A DNA stretch of 64,000 nt, taken from contig NZ_JAWHTD010000011.1 in assembly GCF_032586235.1 (NCBI RefSeq), positions 50,096 through 114,095 of the forward strand, written 5' to 3'. Source of the stretch: Aestuariicoccus sp032586235. GTDB lineage: Bacteria; Pseudomonadota; Alphaproteobacteria; Rhodobacterales; Rhodobacteraceae. Below, one piece after another: positions 1-7,459 of the stretch; the first letter of the stretch is position 1; every line of letters begins with the position of its first letter. Both the position numbers and the translations under genes were made by a program. The notes beneath the pieces were generated by a model. That model was given only the letters and a program-made list of their open reading frames with translations. It was not told the origin of the DNA and did not search any database.

Positions 1-2
1 AG

Positions 3-422
3 GTCGCCGACATGCCGGTCGCGATCTCGTTCTTCGTCGCAAAGGGCGGCAGGCTGAAGGGCGGCGAGACGCTGGAAGAGGCGATCGCCGCCGTCGACGC
101 CGCAACCGACAGCGCCCCCGCCTACTACATGATCAACTGCACCCACCCGACCGAATTCGTGCCCGGCCTGACGGACGGGGACTGGAGCCGGCGGTTGGGG
201 GGCTTCATGCCCAACGCTGTGGCGATGGAAACGCTCGATCTCTGCAAGCTCGGTCATCTCGAAGACGGCGACCCGAAAGAGCTCGGCGGGCAGATGGCCG
301 ACCTTGCGCGCCGTTTCCCCCACATCAACGTCTGGGGAGGCTGCTGCGGGACCGACGGGCGCCACATCGGCGAGATCACAAGGCAGGTTGCCGAGGCGCG
401 GCGCGAGAGGGCCGCCGGTTAG
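3..422 (+). CDS. Homocysteine S-methyltransferase family protein, C-terminal part (5' end outside window)
   Basis: The frame is open to the left edge, so the ATG at position 12 is probably internal and only the last 139 or so residues are present. Homocysteine S-methyltransferases move a methyl group from S-methylmethionine, betaine or a similar donor to homocysteine, using a zinc held by three cysteines. All three are visible: one in the NCTHP stretch and the pair in the GGCCGTD motif near the C terminus. The segment between them is collinear with the family's barrel end. The methyl donor cannot be inferred from this fragment. It converges on the cytochrome c gene that ends at 477. Confidence 0.85.
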   Translation, partial: VADMPVAISFFVAKGGRLKGGETLEEAIAAVDAATDSAPAYYMINCTHPTEFVPGLTDGDWSRRLGGFMPNAVAMETLDLCKLGHLEDGDPKELGGQMADLARRFPHINVWGGCCGTDGRHIGEITRQVAEARRERAAG

Positions 423-447
423 CGGCCCCGTTGGTCCCGCGCCCCGA

Positions 448-471
448 GGGCCGCCTTGGCCGGGGCGGCCC
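448..471. terminator. Possible bidirectional hairpin between convergent genes
   Basis: GGGCCGCC (448-455) and GGCGGCCC (464-471) form a perfect 8-bp stem with an 8-nt loop, in the 54-bp gap between two convergent stop codons. There is no T-run, so this is a structural guess only. Confidence 0.35.
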
Positions 472-476
472 CCGTG

Positions 477-959
477 TCAGCGGCCGCCTTCGCGGATGGC
501 GAGGAATGCCTCGATAAGCCTGGCCGCCTCTTCCGGTGTGATCCGCGCGTGTCCGCGCATGAACATGCCGATGTTGCGCCCCGAATAGCGGTCGACCAGC
601 ATCCCGTCCTTGACGATCATCTTTTTGCGCACGAAGACCCGCGCCCGGTCGTGGCAGAGCGCGCAGCGTTCGCGGAAAAAGCCCTCGGCGCGGATCTGCT
701 GTTCGGCGGTTTGCAGAAAAACCGCCAGTTCGTCAGTGTTCAGACCGCCCTCGTGCTGGCGCAGAAAGGCGGCAAGGTCGGGGGTTGCCGCGCCGGTCAG
801 CACATCGTTCTCGAGCCGCAGATGGTCTTCGACGAAGGGGCCCATATGCCCGTGACACTCCAGGCAGCGCTCTTCAAAGACGGCGTGAATGTCTTGTGCC
901 CGCGCCGTGCCCAGCGGCACGGCGAGCAAGAGACCGAAAAGAACGGCGTAAGGTTTCAT
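477..959 (-). CDS. Periplasmic di-heme c-type cytochrome
   Basis: 160 residues with a Sec signal peptide (hydrophobic core, cleavage near ARA-QD) and two CxxCH heme c motifs, CLECH near residue 34 and CALCH near residue 100. It should therefore be a soluble periplasmic electron carrier with two hemes. Methionines suitable as distal ligands occur in the C-terminal third (for example in MFMRGH). The ATG at 959 is preceded by a good GGAGGA ribosome site. Two FNR-like boxes (1011-1024 and 1047-1060) lie in the divergent promoter, the nearer one centred 58 bp upstream of the start. The redox partner is unknown; co-regulation with low-oxygen genes suggests a respiratory or peroxidase-linked role. 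Confidence 0.8.
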   Translation of the reverse strand: MKPYAVLFGLLLAVPLGTARAQDIHAVFEERCLECHGHMGPFVEDHLRLENDVLTGAATPDLAAFLRQHEGGLNTDELAVFLQTAEQQIRAEGFFRERCALCHDRARVFVRKKMIVKDGMLVDRYSGRNIGMFMRGHARITPEEAARLIEAFLAIREGGR

Positions 960-1010
960 CCTGTCGCGTCCTCCGTACCGCCAGATATCTCAGACCGGCC
1001 GCGCGCGGGG

Positions 1011-1024
1011 TTGATCCGCGTCAA
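1011..1024. promoter_or_regulatory. FNR/CRP-family binding box 1 (TTGATCCGCGTCAA)
   Basis: TTGAT-N4-GTCAA, one base from the symmetric FNR consensus TTGAT-N4-ATCAA. It lies between the divergent cytochrome (start 959) and lipoprotein (start 1123) genes, centred 58 bp upstream of the cytochrome start. A second box follows at 1047. Confidence 0.75.
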
Positions 1025-1046
1025 ACACGCGGACGGATCGCGGCGA

Positions 1047-1060
1047 TTGATCGAGGTCAA
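1047..1060. promoter_or_regulatory. FNR/CRP-family binding box 2 (TTGATCGAGGTCAA)
   Basis: Second TTGAT-N4-GTCAA box in the same divergent promoter, 36 bp centre to centre from the first, and centred about 70 bp upstream of the lipoprotein start. One box per divergent gene is the simplest reading. Confidence 0.75.
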
Positions 1061-1122
1061 ACCGCCAGAGCGCCCAAGCGTCCAGAATGGACCCCGGAAT
1101 AATGCCTCGATCGGAGCCCGTC

Positions 1123-1275
1123 ATGAAACCTGCCGCTTTGCTTGCCCTGGTGCTGTCCTGCCTTGCCCTGACCGCCTGCACCGGCCCCGACCAATACCCG
1201 GTGTCGGGTCAGGAATGCGGGCCGAACGATCCGGTCAAAGAGCTTGACGCGCCGGATTGCCCGCCGGCGATCTGA
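1123..1275 (+). CDS. Small lipoprotein (50 aa)
   Basis: A 50-residue product with a lipoprotein signal: Lys at position 2, a hydrophobic core and the lipobox LTAC, giving a mature chain of about 30 residues with two further cysteines. An in-frame ATG at 1087 would add 12 residues, but the 1123 start places the signal peptide at the N terminus and has a GGAG at about -10. FNR-like boxes lie 63 and 99 bp upstream, so it appears co-regulated with the divergent cytochrome. The function is not recognised. Confidence 0.7.
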   Translation: MKPAALLALVLSCLALTACTGPDQYPVSGQECGPNDPVKELDAPDCPPAI

Positions 1276-1286
1276 CCGGGCGCGCG

Positions 1287-1394
1287 TCAGCGCAGCGTGA
1301 AGGCCAACAGCACCAGCACCACGATGGCGTTGACGATCCAGACAGTCAGCGCCAGCCGCCGCTGCTGTGTCATGCGCCGCCAACGGTCAGTCAT
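1287..1394 (-). CDS. Small single-span membrane protein (35 aa), overlapping the end of the flavocytochrome gene
   Basis: Starting at the ATG at 1394 this reads 35 codons: a basic, Arg-rich N terminus (MTDRWRRMTQQRR) followed by one hydrophobic segment of about 20 residues (IVNAIVVLVLLAF) and a short tail. The start lies inside the last codons of the upstream flavocytochrome gene (8-nt overlap), and GGAAAGG lies about 7 nt upstream, as expected for translational coupling. The layout resembles the small subunits that accompany membrane oxidoreductases, but no family is recognised. Coding status is inferred from overlap, ribosome site and composition. Confidence 0.6.
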   Translation of the reverse strand: MTDRWRRMTQQRRLALTVWIVNAIVVLVLLAFTLR

Positions 1395-2706
1395 ACTCGA
1401 ACCTTTCCGACAGAATGCGCCCGGCCGCGACGCCGCGGGCCAGCAACGCCTCTTCGACCGAGGTCAGCATCGCGGGCGGCCCGCAAAGGACAAAGAGCCA
1501 CTCGGCGAACTGGCCGGGTGTAAACGTCCTGTCGAGCAGATCGGCATCAACGAATCCCACCTCGCCGGTCCAGCCGGGGCTGGGTTCGCACAGGGTGTGC
1601 ACCAAGGTAACCCGCGCGTCGCGGGCCATTTCGTCGAGCTGCGCACCGAACGCGATCTGCGCGGCGCTGCGGTTGCCGTAGATCAGCGTGACGGGGCGCG
1701 GGTCGTTGGCCAGGCGTAGCTCGCGCAGGATGCCCAGCAGGGGGGCGATGCCTACCCCGCCCGCGATCAGCGCGATCCCCGGCTCGGCCCGCCCGTCCGC
1801 CGTCAAGGTGCCGTGCGGCCCGTCGATATAGGCTGTGGTGCCGGGCGCGATGCTGTCCAGGCTGCGGGTGAAGTCGCCCAGCCCTTTGACGATGAATTCC
1901 AGTTCGGGCCCGCTGCGCGGCGCCGAGGCGATGGAGAACGGGTTTTCCCGCAGCGAAAACGGCGAATGGCCGATGTTGAGCCAGACGAATTGCCCGGCTT
2001 CGTAGGGCACACCCGCGTGGCCTTTGGGCGCGATGCGGATGCGCCATTGGTGCGGGCTCAGCCGCTCGATCAGCGACACGCGCCAGGGATGCAGGTGCTG
2101 GTAGGCGGGCTTCAGCACATAGACGAAGAGCATCGACAGGACGGCAATGGCGGTCATCGTGCTCCAGGTCCAGACCAGCGGTGGATGAGCGCTGTAGCGC
2201 CCGGCCTCCAAAGCATGGTGCAGCAGCAGCCCCGCGATCAGCAGCGCGCCCAGCCCGTGCAGCAGGCGCCAAAGCTCGTGCCGGTATCCCAGCGCGTCGC
2301 GGTTGAAGGCCAGCATCACCAGCGACGGCAGCAGCACGAAGGCCGCGATGCCGCTGGCCAGCGCGGTGAAATCGGTGGTCAGCGTCAGCTGTCGGCTAAC
2401 GTCCCAGGGCCTCTGCGGCCCCGGCAGCCAGCGGTAAAGAAACGGATGCGCCAGGGCAAAGACCAACGCCGTGCGCGCCATCAGCTGGTGAAACCGGATC
2501 GTGTGATCGAGCCCCACCCCGCCCGAGATCGTGCGGAACCGCCCCGACAGCACGAACTCCGCCAGGATCATCGAAAAGGCCAGCATGCCAAGGCCCGAGG
2601 CAACCTCGTGCCGCAAAGGGCGCGGCGGCAGGCCCAGCATCCACGACAGCGCGAGTGGCAGGCAGACCACCGCCAGATAAAGCAGGATCAGCGGTCCGGC
2701 CCGCAT
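1387..2706 (-). CDS. Ferric-reductase-like membrane flavocytochrome (FAD/NAD(P)H oxidoreductase)
   Basis: 439 residues. The N-terminal half has about six membrane segments with paired histidines suitable for heme b (HQLMARTALVFALAHP and HGLGALLIAGLLLHH), the ferric-reductase transmembrane layout. The C-terminal half is a ferredoxin-NADP+ reductase module: an FAD site (ENPFSIAS), a nucleotide-binding glycine motif (IAGGVGIAP) and the CGPPAML motif. It probably moves electrons from NAD(P)H through FAD and heme across the membrane to an unknown acceptor. The ATG at 2706 is chosen because earlier in-frame starts lie inside the upstream stress-protein gene; the gap to that gene is 4 bp. A small membrane-protein gene overlaps its 3' end. 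Confidence 0.82.
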   Translation of the reverse strand: MRAGPLILLYLAVVCLPLALSWMLGLPPRPLRHEVASGLGMLAFSMILAEFVLSGRFRTISGGVGLDHTIRFHQLMARTALVFALAHPFLYRWLPGPQRPWDVSRQLTLTTDFTALASGIAAFVLLPSLVMLAFNRDALGYRHELWRLLHGLGALLIAGLLLHHALEAGRYSAHPPLVWTWSTMTAIAVLSMLFVYVLKPAYQHLHPWRVSLIERLSPHQWRIRIAPKGHAGVPYEAGQFVWLNIGHSPFSLRENPFSIASAPRSGPELEFIVKGLGDFTRSLDSIAPGTTAYIDGPHGTLTADGRAEPGIALIAGGVGIAPLLGILRELRLANDPRPVTLIYGNRSAAQIAFGAQLDEMARDARVTLVHTLCEPSPGWTGEVGFVDADLLDRTFTPGQFAEWLFVLCGPPAMLTSVEEALLARGVAAGRILSERFEYD

Positions 2707-2710
2707 CGGC

Positions 2711-3565
2711 CTAATGCACCAGGAACACCGGAACGTCCGATTGCGCCAGCATGCTCTGCGTCGTCCCGCCCAACAGCAGTTGACGCGCCCGCGACCGGGC
2801 ATAGGCCCCCATCACCAGCAGATCGGATCCGGTCTCGGTCACTTCTGCGCGGATCGCGGTCGCCACGTCGCGCCCGCCGCCGGGATATTGCTGCACGGTC
2901 ACTTTGCAGCCGTGGCGAGTGAGCCAGGCGGCCAGGTCGACGCCGGGGTCGCTGGACACCTCGCCGTGTTTCATCCTGGGGTCGATGACGGCGACGGTCA
3001 CCTCTTGCGCGCGGCGCAGGATGGGCAGGGCGCGGTGCACCGCCCGGGTGGCGGGCAGGCTGCTGTCCCAGGCCACGAAGGGGCGTTTCGCGGCCAGCAC
3101 GCTCATGGTATTCGCCGCGTTCACGATCAGCCCCGGCGGGCTTTCATAGATCAGCCCGGCGACGATCTGGTCGAAATGCGGCGCATCGGCGTTCAGCGAC
3201 GGCGGCAGAAAGACGAAATCCGCAAGCTGCGCGCGCACCGCGACCTCGTCGTCCAGCAGGGCGGGCTCGCAGAAGATGGTGGTGACATCGCCCTCAAGCC
3301 CCGCTTTCTGCAAGAGCTGTTCCAGCGCGTTGCCCCGGTCTGTCACGTGCTGCGCGGCCTCTTGATAGCTTTGCTGCCAGTCTTCGGGGAATATCCCCGG
3401 GCCGTAAGGCTGGGCGGCATAGGCATAGGCCGGAAACGGCGGCGCGGCGCCCGCGACCAGCAGGGCGACGTGATATTTGTCGACCGGAAGGTCTTCGATC
3501 ATCGCCTTGATCTCGGCATCCGGTGTGGCGGGCTCCGCCACGATCAGAAGGGTCGTCTTGTCCAT
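2711..3565 (-). CDS. Tandem-domain universal stress protein
   Basis: 284 residues, about twice the single UspA length, consistent with two Usp folds. The C-terminal half keeps the nucleotide-binding signature (MGAYARSRARQLLLGG followed by TT). The N-terminal half is more diverged. Proteins of this type bind ATP or other ligands and are induced by hypoxia and starvation. The start at 3565 has a GGAGA site; an upstream in-frame ATG would extend it by 22 residues without a hydrophobic signal. It is the first gene of an operon with the flavocytochrome and the 35-residue peptide. It may be transcribed from the cytochrome promoter at 4134, because only 96 bp separate it from that gene. Confidence 0.85.
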   Translation of the reverse strand: MDKTTLLIVAEPATPDAEIKAMIEDLPVDKYHVALLVAGAAPPFPAYAYAAQPYGPGIFPEDWQQSYQEAAQHVTDRGNALEQLLQKAGLEGDVTTIFCEPALLDDEVAVRAQLADFVFLPPSLNADAPHFDQIVAGLIYESPPGLIVNAANTMSVLAAKRPFVAWDSSLPATRAVHRALPILRRAQEVTVAVIDPRMKHGEVSSDPGVDLAAWLTRHGCKVTVQQYPGGGRDVATAIRAEVTETGSDLLVMGAYARSRARQLLLGGTTQSMLAQSDVPVFLVH

Positions 3566-3661
3566 GGTCTGTCTCCGCGTCATGGGGTGGCGCGCGCCTG
3601 CCGGGTCCAGGCGGACGGTGCCTGCGTTCAAGCCCCGAGGCGCTTTTCCGCCTGCGCCCGG

Positions 3662-4075
3662 TCAGGGCACGTAGCCGGTGGGCGCCGGGTTCTGGAGGCT
3701 TTCGAGGTAGTTCGCCAGGGCGATCAGCTTGGTCGGGGTCGGGGTCTTGACGCCGTTGCCGGTGTCGAAGAGCACGATGTCCCCCTCGAGGAAATCGCCA
3801 AAGACCGGCATGTCCTCGCGCGGGTTGGTGCGGCGGGCGTAGCCGTCGACGATCGACATCACCTCGAGCATCGGCCAGTTGCCGCCACGCCGTGCGGCGA
3901 TCCGCGTCAGATCGGCGGGAGGGGTGTTCAGGCTGGCGGCATGCGGGCCATCGCCGCGCCCGCCGGGGCCGTGGCACGAGGCGCAATTTTCGGCAAAGAG
4001 CATCCGCCCCACCCGCGGGCTTTCCAGCGAGCATCCCATCACCAGCAACGGAACCAAAAGCATAAGGTATTTCAT
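3662..4075 (-). CDS. Lipid-anchored mono-heme cytochrome c
   Basis: 137 residues: a lipoprotein signal with the lipobox VMGC, then one CxxCH heme motif (CASCH) at about residue 31 in a class I cytochrome c fold, with a candidate Met ligand in REDMPVFGD. It would be an electron carrier tethered to the outer face of the inner membrane or to the outer membrane. The start at 4075 is the only one that gives a signal peptide. A perfectly symmetric FNR box (4134-4147) is centred 65 bp upstream. The next gene downstream is the universal stress protein. Confidence 0.82.
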   Translation of the reverse strand: MKYLMLLVPLLVMGCSLESPRVGRMLFAENCASCHGPGGRGDGPHAASLNTPPADLTRIAARRGGNWPMLEVMSIVDGYARRTNPREDMPVFGDFLEGDIVLFDTGNGVKTPTPTKLIALANYLESLQNPAPTGYVP

Positions 4076-4133
4076 ATCCGACCTGTTTTCCTTTCCATCG
4101 GCCCCAAGGTGCCGCATCGGTGCATCTTTCGTC

Positions 4134-4147
4134 TTGATCCTGATCAA
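4134..4147. promoter_or_regulatory. FNR-family binding box 3 (TTGATCCTGATCAA, perfect)
   Basis: Exact TTGAT-N4-ATCAA consensus, centred 65 bp upstream of the cytochrome c start at 4075. This is the best match in the window. Confidence 0.85.
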
Positions 4148-4158
4148 GGCGGCGCGGG

Positions 4159-5574
4159 TCATGTGCCGGTTGCCAGACGATCGAGGGCAGTCTGCATCAT
4201 CCGCTCTGCCGCGTCGTCGCTTTCGGCGATGGCGGCCAGGTTTGCGGAAAAGCCTTCGGCATGGGGCGGCGGGGACAGGATCCCGATGCCGCCTTCCGTC
4301 TGTCCAGGCCGGAGCAGCAGGTCGTCCAGAACCTCGACCATCCAAGTGACGGGCCTTGGGTCGCGCGGCAGGATTTCCTGCACGATCAGCATGGCGCGGT
4401 CCCGTTCCCCGGGAACCAGCCGCCCAAGCGCCGTCATCGGGATCGACACGCCGCCCCAGCGCCCGTTGCACTCGATCCAGTGGATCGCCGCTCCGCCTTT
4501 GCCGCCGTGGCAGAGCACGGCGTCGAAGCTGCATCGTCCGAAAAACCCGATCCGCTGCAGGACGGCGGCGATTCTCAGCGCCTCGGCGCCGATCCGGTCT
4601 TGCAGCGCGCGCGGCAAGGGGCTGCGCCGCGCTCCGACAAAGGTCGCGGCCGTGCCCTGCACCCGCTGTTCAAAGATACCTTCGATGCGGGGCGGACCCT
4701 GATCGAGGTGCGGCAGCCACATCTGAACCGAAGGACTGTGCGTGACATGCGCATCCCAGACCCCGACCAGCAGCGGGTAGACGTCGCGCCAGCCCGTCGC
4801 GCGCAGCCGCGCCAGCAGAAACCAGCGCAGGGCGGCCAGCGGCAAGTGCCTGACCGCGGCGCTGGGCAGCCGGATGTTCCCGGCCGAGCCTGCGCTGTCG
4901 GGCACCTTGACGATCACCTGATCGGCGCTGCGGCCGATGCGCGCCACCAGACCGGCGGCGGCGGCGGGGCCGAAGGCGGCAAAGGTCGGCGGCGTGGCCT
5001 CCCCGCCGATGACGCGGCGGGCGAGATCGGCGAACCACAGCTTGTCATTGGCGCGGCGCGCGGCCCTCGGCGTGGGGCCGTTCACATGCACCGGGCGGCC
5101 CGCGCCTTGGCCGATGGCCTGCGCCAGACGCCAGACGTGGCCGGTGGTCAGATACGGTGTCAGCGTCAGGCCCCGGTGCCGCTTGCACAGGTCCACGCAG
5201 GCCTCCAGCAGCGGCGGCGACAGGCGGATCTGCGCCGCCGCGGGGGCGGGTCCGTGCGCCTCGGTCTCGATGAAGGCGATATCGGCAAGGCCCAGGATGT
5301 GCTTGAGGTAATCCTCGAACCCCCGGTCGCGGCGGCGCACGGCGACCATGTCGCCCGGCCGCGCCAGAAGCGCCATGCGGTGGTCGAAGCGCGACAGGGG
5401 CGCGGTGCGCAAGAGCGGGATCTCGGACTGGTCGCCGACCAGCAGCGCCGGGCCTGGGCCCGCGCCCTGCCGGACGAAATCCCCGAACCCGGCCGAGGAC
5501 AGCAGAGCGGGCTCGTCGCGCAGCAAATGCGCGGCGATCTCGTCACAGGGGTCTGGGCAGAAAATCTCCGACAT
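4159..5574 (-). CDS. ATP-grasp-like ligase of unknown substrate
   Basis: 471 residues. The central and C-terminal parts look like an ATP-grasp fold: a phosphate-binding lysine and glycine-rich loop (VIVKVPDSAGSAGN) near residue 225, and the metal-binding E-x-N signature with a following Arg/Gly pair (IECNGRWGGVS) near residue 385. ATP-grasp enzymes join a carboxylate to an amine or thiol through an acyl-phosphate. The first 200 residues look like a pre-ATP-grasp region. No closer family is recognised. It is divergent from a class II glutamine amidotransferase gene, with an FNR-like box centred 40 bp from this start. A shared pathway, with the amidotransferase supplying ammonia, is an inference. 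Confidence 0.65.
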   Translation of the reverse strand: MSEIFCPDPCDEIAAHLLRDEPALLSSAGFGDFVRQGAGPGPALLVGDQSEIPLLRTAPLSRFDHRMALLARPGDMVAVRRRDRGFEDYLKHILGLADIAFIETEAHGPAPAAAQIRLSPPLLEACVDLCKRHRGLTLTPYLTTGHVWRLAQAIGQGAGRPVHVNGPTPRAARRANDKLWFADLARRVIGGEATPPTFAAFGPAAAAGLVARIGRSADQVIVKVPDSAGSAGNIRLPSAAVRHLPLAALRWFLLARLRATGWRDVYPLLVGVWDAHVTHSPSVQMWLPHLDQGPPRIEGIFEQRVQGTAATFVGARRSPLPRALQDRIGAEALRIAAVLQRIGFFGRCSFDAVLCHGGKGGAAIHWIECNGRWGGVSIPMTALGRLVPGERDRAMLIVQEILPRDPRPVTWMVEVLDDLLLRPGQTEGGIGILSPPPHAEGFSANLAAIAESDDAAERMMQTALDRLATGT

Positions 5575-5607
5575 GGGGAAAGATTAGGCGCGGGCGGCCC
5601 CGCCGCC

Positions 5608-5621
5608 TTGATCCGGATCAT
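5608..5621. promoter_or_regulatory. FNR-family binding box 4 (TTGATCCGGATCAT)
   Basis: TTGAT-N4-ATCAT, one mismatch to consensus, in the 101-bp divergent promoter. It is centred 61 bp upstream of the amidotransferase start and 40 bp upstream of the ATP-grasp start. Confidence 0.75.
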
Positions 5622-5675
5622 CCCGCGCGCGCGCCGATCTGCATAGCTGGGCGTGCGAAGACGCGGAGAAGCCGA

Positions 5676-6533
5676 ATGTGCCGATTGTACGCCATGCACG
5701 CCAATGAGCCCACGAAGGTGGAATGCGGCCTGGTGCGGTCGCAGAACGCGCTCATGGCGCAAAGCCGAAGCGACATGCAGGGCTATGCCCATGGTCACGG
5801 CTGGGGCGTGGCCGATTACGCCGACGGTCTGCCGATGATCGAACGCCAGGTCTGGGCCGCCTTCGAGGGCGAGCATTTCAGCCGCGCCGCGTCGCGGGTC
5901 TATGCCCGGACGGTGGTGGCCCATGTGCGCCGCGCCACGGTGGGCGGCACCTCGATCGAGAACACGCATCCCTTTCACCACGGGCGCTGGATCTTCGCCC
6001 ATAACGGCACAGTGCCGAATTTCGAGCTTGTCCGCCCAATGATGCTGGCGGCGATGGACCCGCTGCACCGAAGCGAAATCCGCGGCACGACCGACAGCGA
6101 ACATGTGTTCCGCTATCTCATGACGCTCTTTCTGCAGCATCCCGAACGTGGGCTCTTCGACACCGTCAAGGCCGGGCTTGAGCAGGTGCTGCGTTGGTCC
6201 GCGCAGATCGACGCGGAGGCGCGCGTGGGGCTGAATATCGTTCTGACAGATGGCGACCGGATGATCGGATCGCGGCTCAACCGGTCGCTCTACTACCTGC
6301 GGCGCGACCACATCTATCACTGTCCGATCTGTGGCGCACCGCATGTGCACCACGACCCCAAGGCGCATTACCATTCGGTCGAGATCGCATCCGAACCGGT
6401 GAGCCATGGCGAGGATTGGTACGAAGTGCCCAACGGCACCGTCTTCAGGGTGGCCGAGGATTACCGGCTGGACATGGAGCATCTGGAGCAGCCGGAGAAC
6501 GGATCTCAGACCTCGACGACACCGACGACGTAA
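5676..6533 (+). CDS. Class II glutamine amidotransferase with a Cys/His metal-site insert
   Basis: 285 residues. After removal of the initiator Met, Cys2 (MCRLYAMH) becomes the N-terminal nucleophile of an Ntn-type glutaminase, as in the YafJ/EgtC-like group. The expected arginine, histidine and asparagine segments (VVAHVRRAT, NTHPFHHG, FAHNGTV) and the TDSEH motif are present. Between residues 214 and 232 there is a CPIC...HVHHD stretch, a likely zinc site, just before the conserved IASEPV segment. The enzyme would release ammonia from glutamine for a partner enzyme. The divergent ATP-grasp gene is the obvious candidate partner. Its last 28 nt overlap the convergent gene at 6506. Confidence 0.82.
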   Translation: MCRLYAMHANEPTKVECGLVRSQNALMAQSRSDMQGYAHGHGWGVADYADGLPMIERQVWAAFEGEHFSRAASRVYARTVVAHVRRATVGGTSIENTHPFHHGRWIFAHNGTVPNFELVRPMMLAAMDPLHRSEIRGTTDSEHVFRYLMTLFLQHPERGLFDTVKAGLEQVLRWSAQIDAEARVGLNIVLTDGDRMIGSRLNRSLYYLRRDHIYHCPICGAPHVHHDPKAHYHSVEIASEPVSHGEDWYEVPNGTVFRVAEDYRLDMEHLEQPENGSQTSTTPTT

Positions 6534-7012
6534 TTCTCGCCGTAGGCCTTCGCGCAGCGGGGACAGGTGGTGTAGAACATGTAGACCGTCTTGGGCTCTT
6601 TGCCGTTGGCGCGGGCGGCGACCTCCATGTCGTGCATCCAGTCCTTCGCCTGGCTGTAGGGGCCCTCGAAAACCCGCGTCATGTAATCGCCCGACAGGGT
6701 GACCATCTCTTCGTCCTCGACCTCGCGGGTGACGGCAAAGAAATGCTCGCCCTCCCAGGGTGACAGATCGTGGCTGAGCACGATCATCTGTTCGGGATCG
6801 AAGGCGGCGCTGTCCTCGATATGCTCCTGCACGCGGGTAAAGACCGTGCCCATGTTCAGCGGCACATGCATGGCGCTTTTGGTCAGGGCGCGGACGAAGG
6901 GCTTGTCGCGGAAATGCAGCGTCTGGTTGTCCCAGCCGATGGGGTTGAACTTGGGGCAGCAGCCGGTGGTGTTGGTGCCGGTGTCGTAGCGGGGCAGGGC
7001 GTTGGTGTCCAT
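6506..7012 (-). CDS. Conserved protein of unknown function with two cysteine pairs
   Basis: 168 residues, soluble, no signal peptide. An N-terminal TGCCPKFNP motif and a C-terminal CPRC pair could together hold a metal ion. No catalytic signature is recognised. The start at 7012 is supported by a strong AGGAGG about 6 nt upstream; an earlier ATG at 7081 would run through the FNR-like box. That box (7068-7081) is centred 62 bp upstream, shared with the divergent DUF4342 gene. The 3' end overlaps the end of the amidotransferase gene by 28 nt. Confidence 0.7.
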   Translation of the reverse strand: MDTNALPRYDTGTNTTGCCPKFNPIGWDNQTLHFRDKPFVRALTKSAMHVPLNMGTVFTRVQEHIEDSAAFDPEQMIVLSHDLSPWEGEHFFAVTREVEDEEMVTLSGDYMTRVFEGPYSQAKDWMHDMEVAARANGKEPKTVYMFYTTCPRCAKAYGENYVVGVVEV

Positions 7013-7067
7013 GACGGGCCTCCTGTCGGCGGTAGGGACAGACTGGCATGGCGGCTGTCCGGCGGGA

Positions 7068-7081
7068 TTGATCCATGTCAC
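7068..7081. promoter_or_regulatory. FNR-family binding box 5 (TTGATCCATGTCAC)
   Basis: TTGAT-N4-GTCAC in the 135-bp divergent promoter, centred 62 bp upstream of the minus-strand gene start (7012) and 73 bp upstream of the DUF4342 start (7148). Confidence 0.7.
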
Positions 7082-7147
7082 GGGGGCGCGCGCGCCGGGT
7101 GATAGCCTGCGCGGGACTCAGCCCACGCAACCTATCGGAGATTTGTC

Positions 7148-7459
7148 ATGAACGACGCCCCCGAAGACACCAAACGCACGATCGTCGAGGAAATCGAGGT
7201 CGCCGGCAACCAGCTGGTCGACCGGGTCAAGGAGCTGGCCCAGGAAGGCAGCGTGCGCCGGATGAAGATCATCGCCGACGACGGCGACGTTTTTCTGGAA
7301 ACCCCGCTCAACATCGGGCTGGCGGTCGGCGGCGTGGTGGTTCTGACCGCGCCCTGGCTGGCCATTCTGGGCGCGGTCGCGGCGCTTGTGACCAAGGTCC
7401 GCATCGAGGTCGAACGCGAGGCGGATACATCTGAGCAAAAGGAAGAGAGCCATGGATAA
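7148..7459 (+). CDS. DUF4342 domain protein
   Basis: 103 residues. An acidic N-terminal helix with the pattern VEEIEVAGNQLVDRVKEL, a basic strand (VRRMKI) and a hydrophobic C-terminal half (APWLAILGAVAALVTK) match the DUF4342 family, whose function is not established. The hydrophobic stretch may associate with the membrane. It is the first gene of a four-gene run whose members overlap or nearly abut, downstream of an FNR-like box. The next gene starts 8 nt before this one ends, so translation is likely coupled. Confidence 0.8.
   Translation: MNDAPEDTKRTIVEEIEVAGNQLVDRVKELAQEGSVRRMKIIADDGDVFLETPLNIGLAVGGVVVLTAPWLAILGAVAALVTKVRIEVEREADTSEQKEESHG

Noticed and set aside
12..422. The first ATG at position 12 as the true start of the methyltransferase
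   Set aside because: The frame is open to the left edge and the encoded residues begin in the middle of the domain, so this is the end of a longer gene.
3294..4034. Minus-strand frame of 246 codons overlapping the stress-protein and cytochrome genes in another frame
   Set aside because: It is Arg/Ala/Pro rich and uses the off-frame of two recognised genes.
2714..4702. Long plus-strand open frame of over 600 codons opposite the stress-protein and cytochrome genes
   Set aside because: It is antisense to several well-supported genes and rich in Arg, Gly, His and Pro, typical of a shadow frame in GC-rich DNA.
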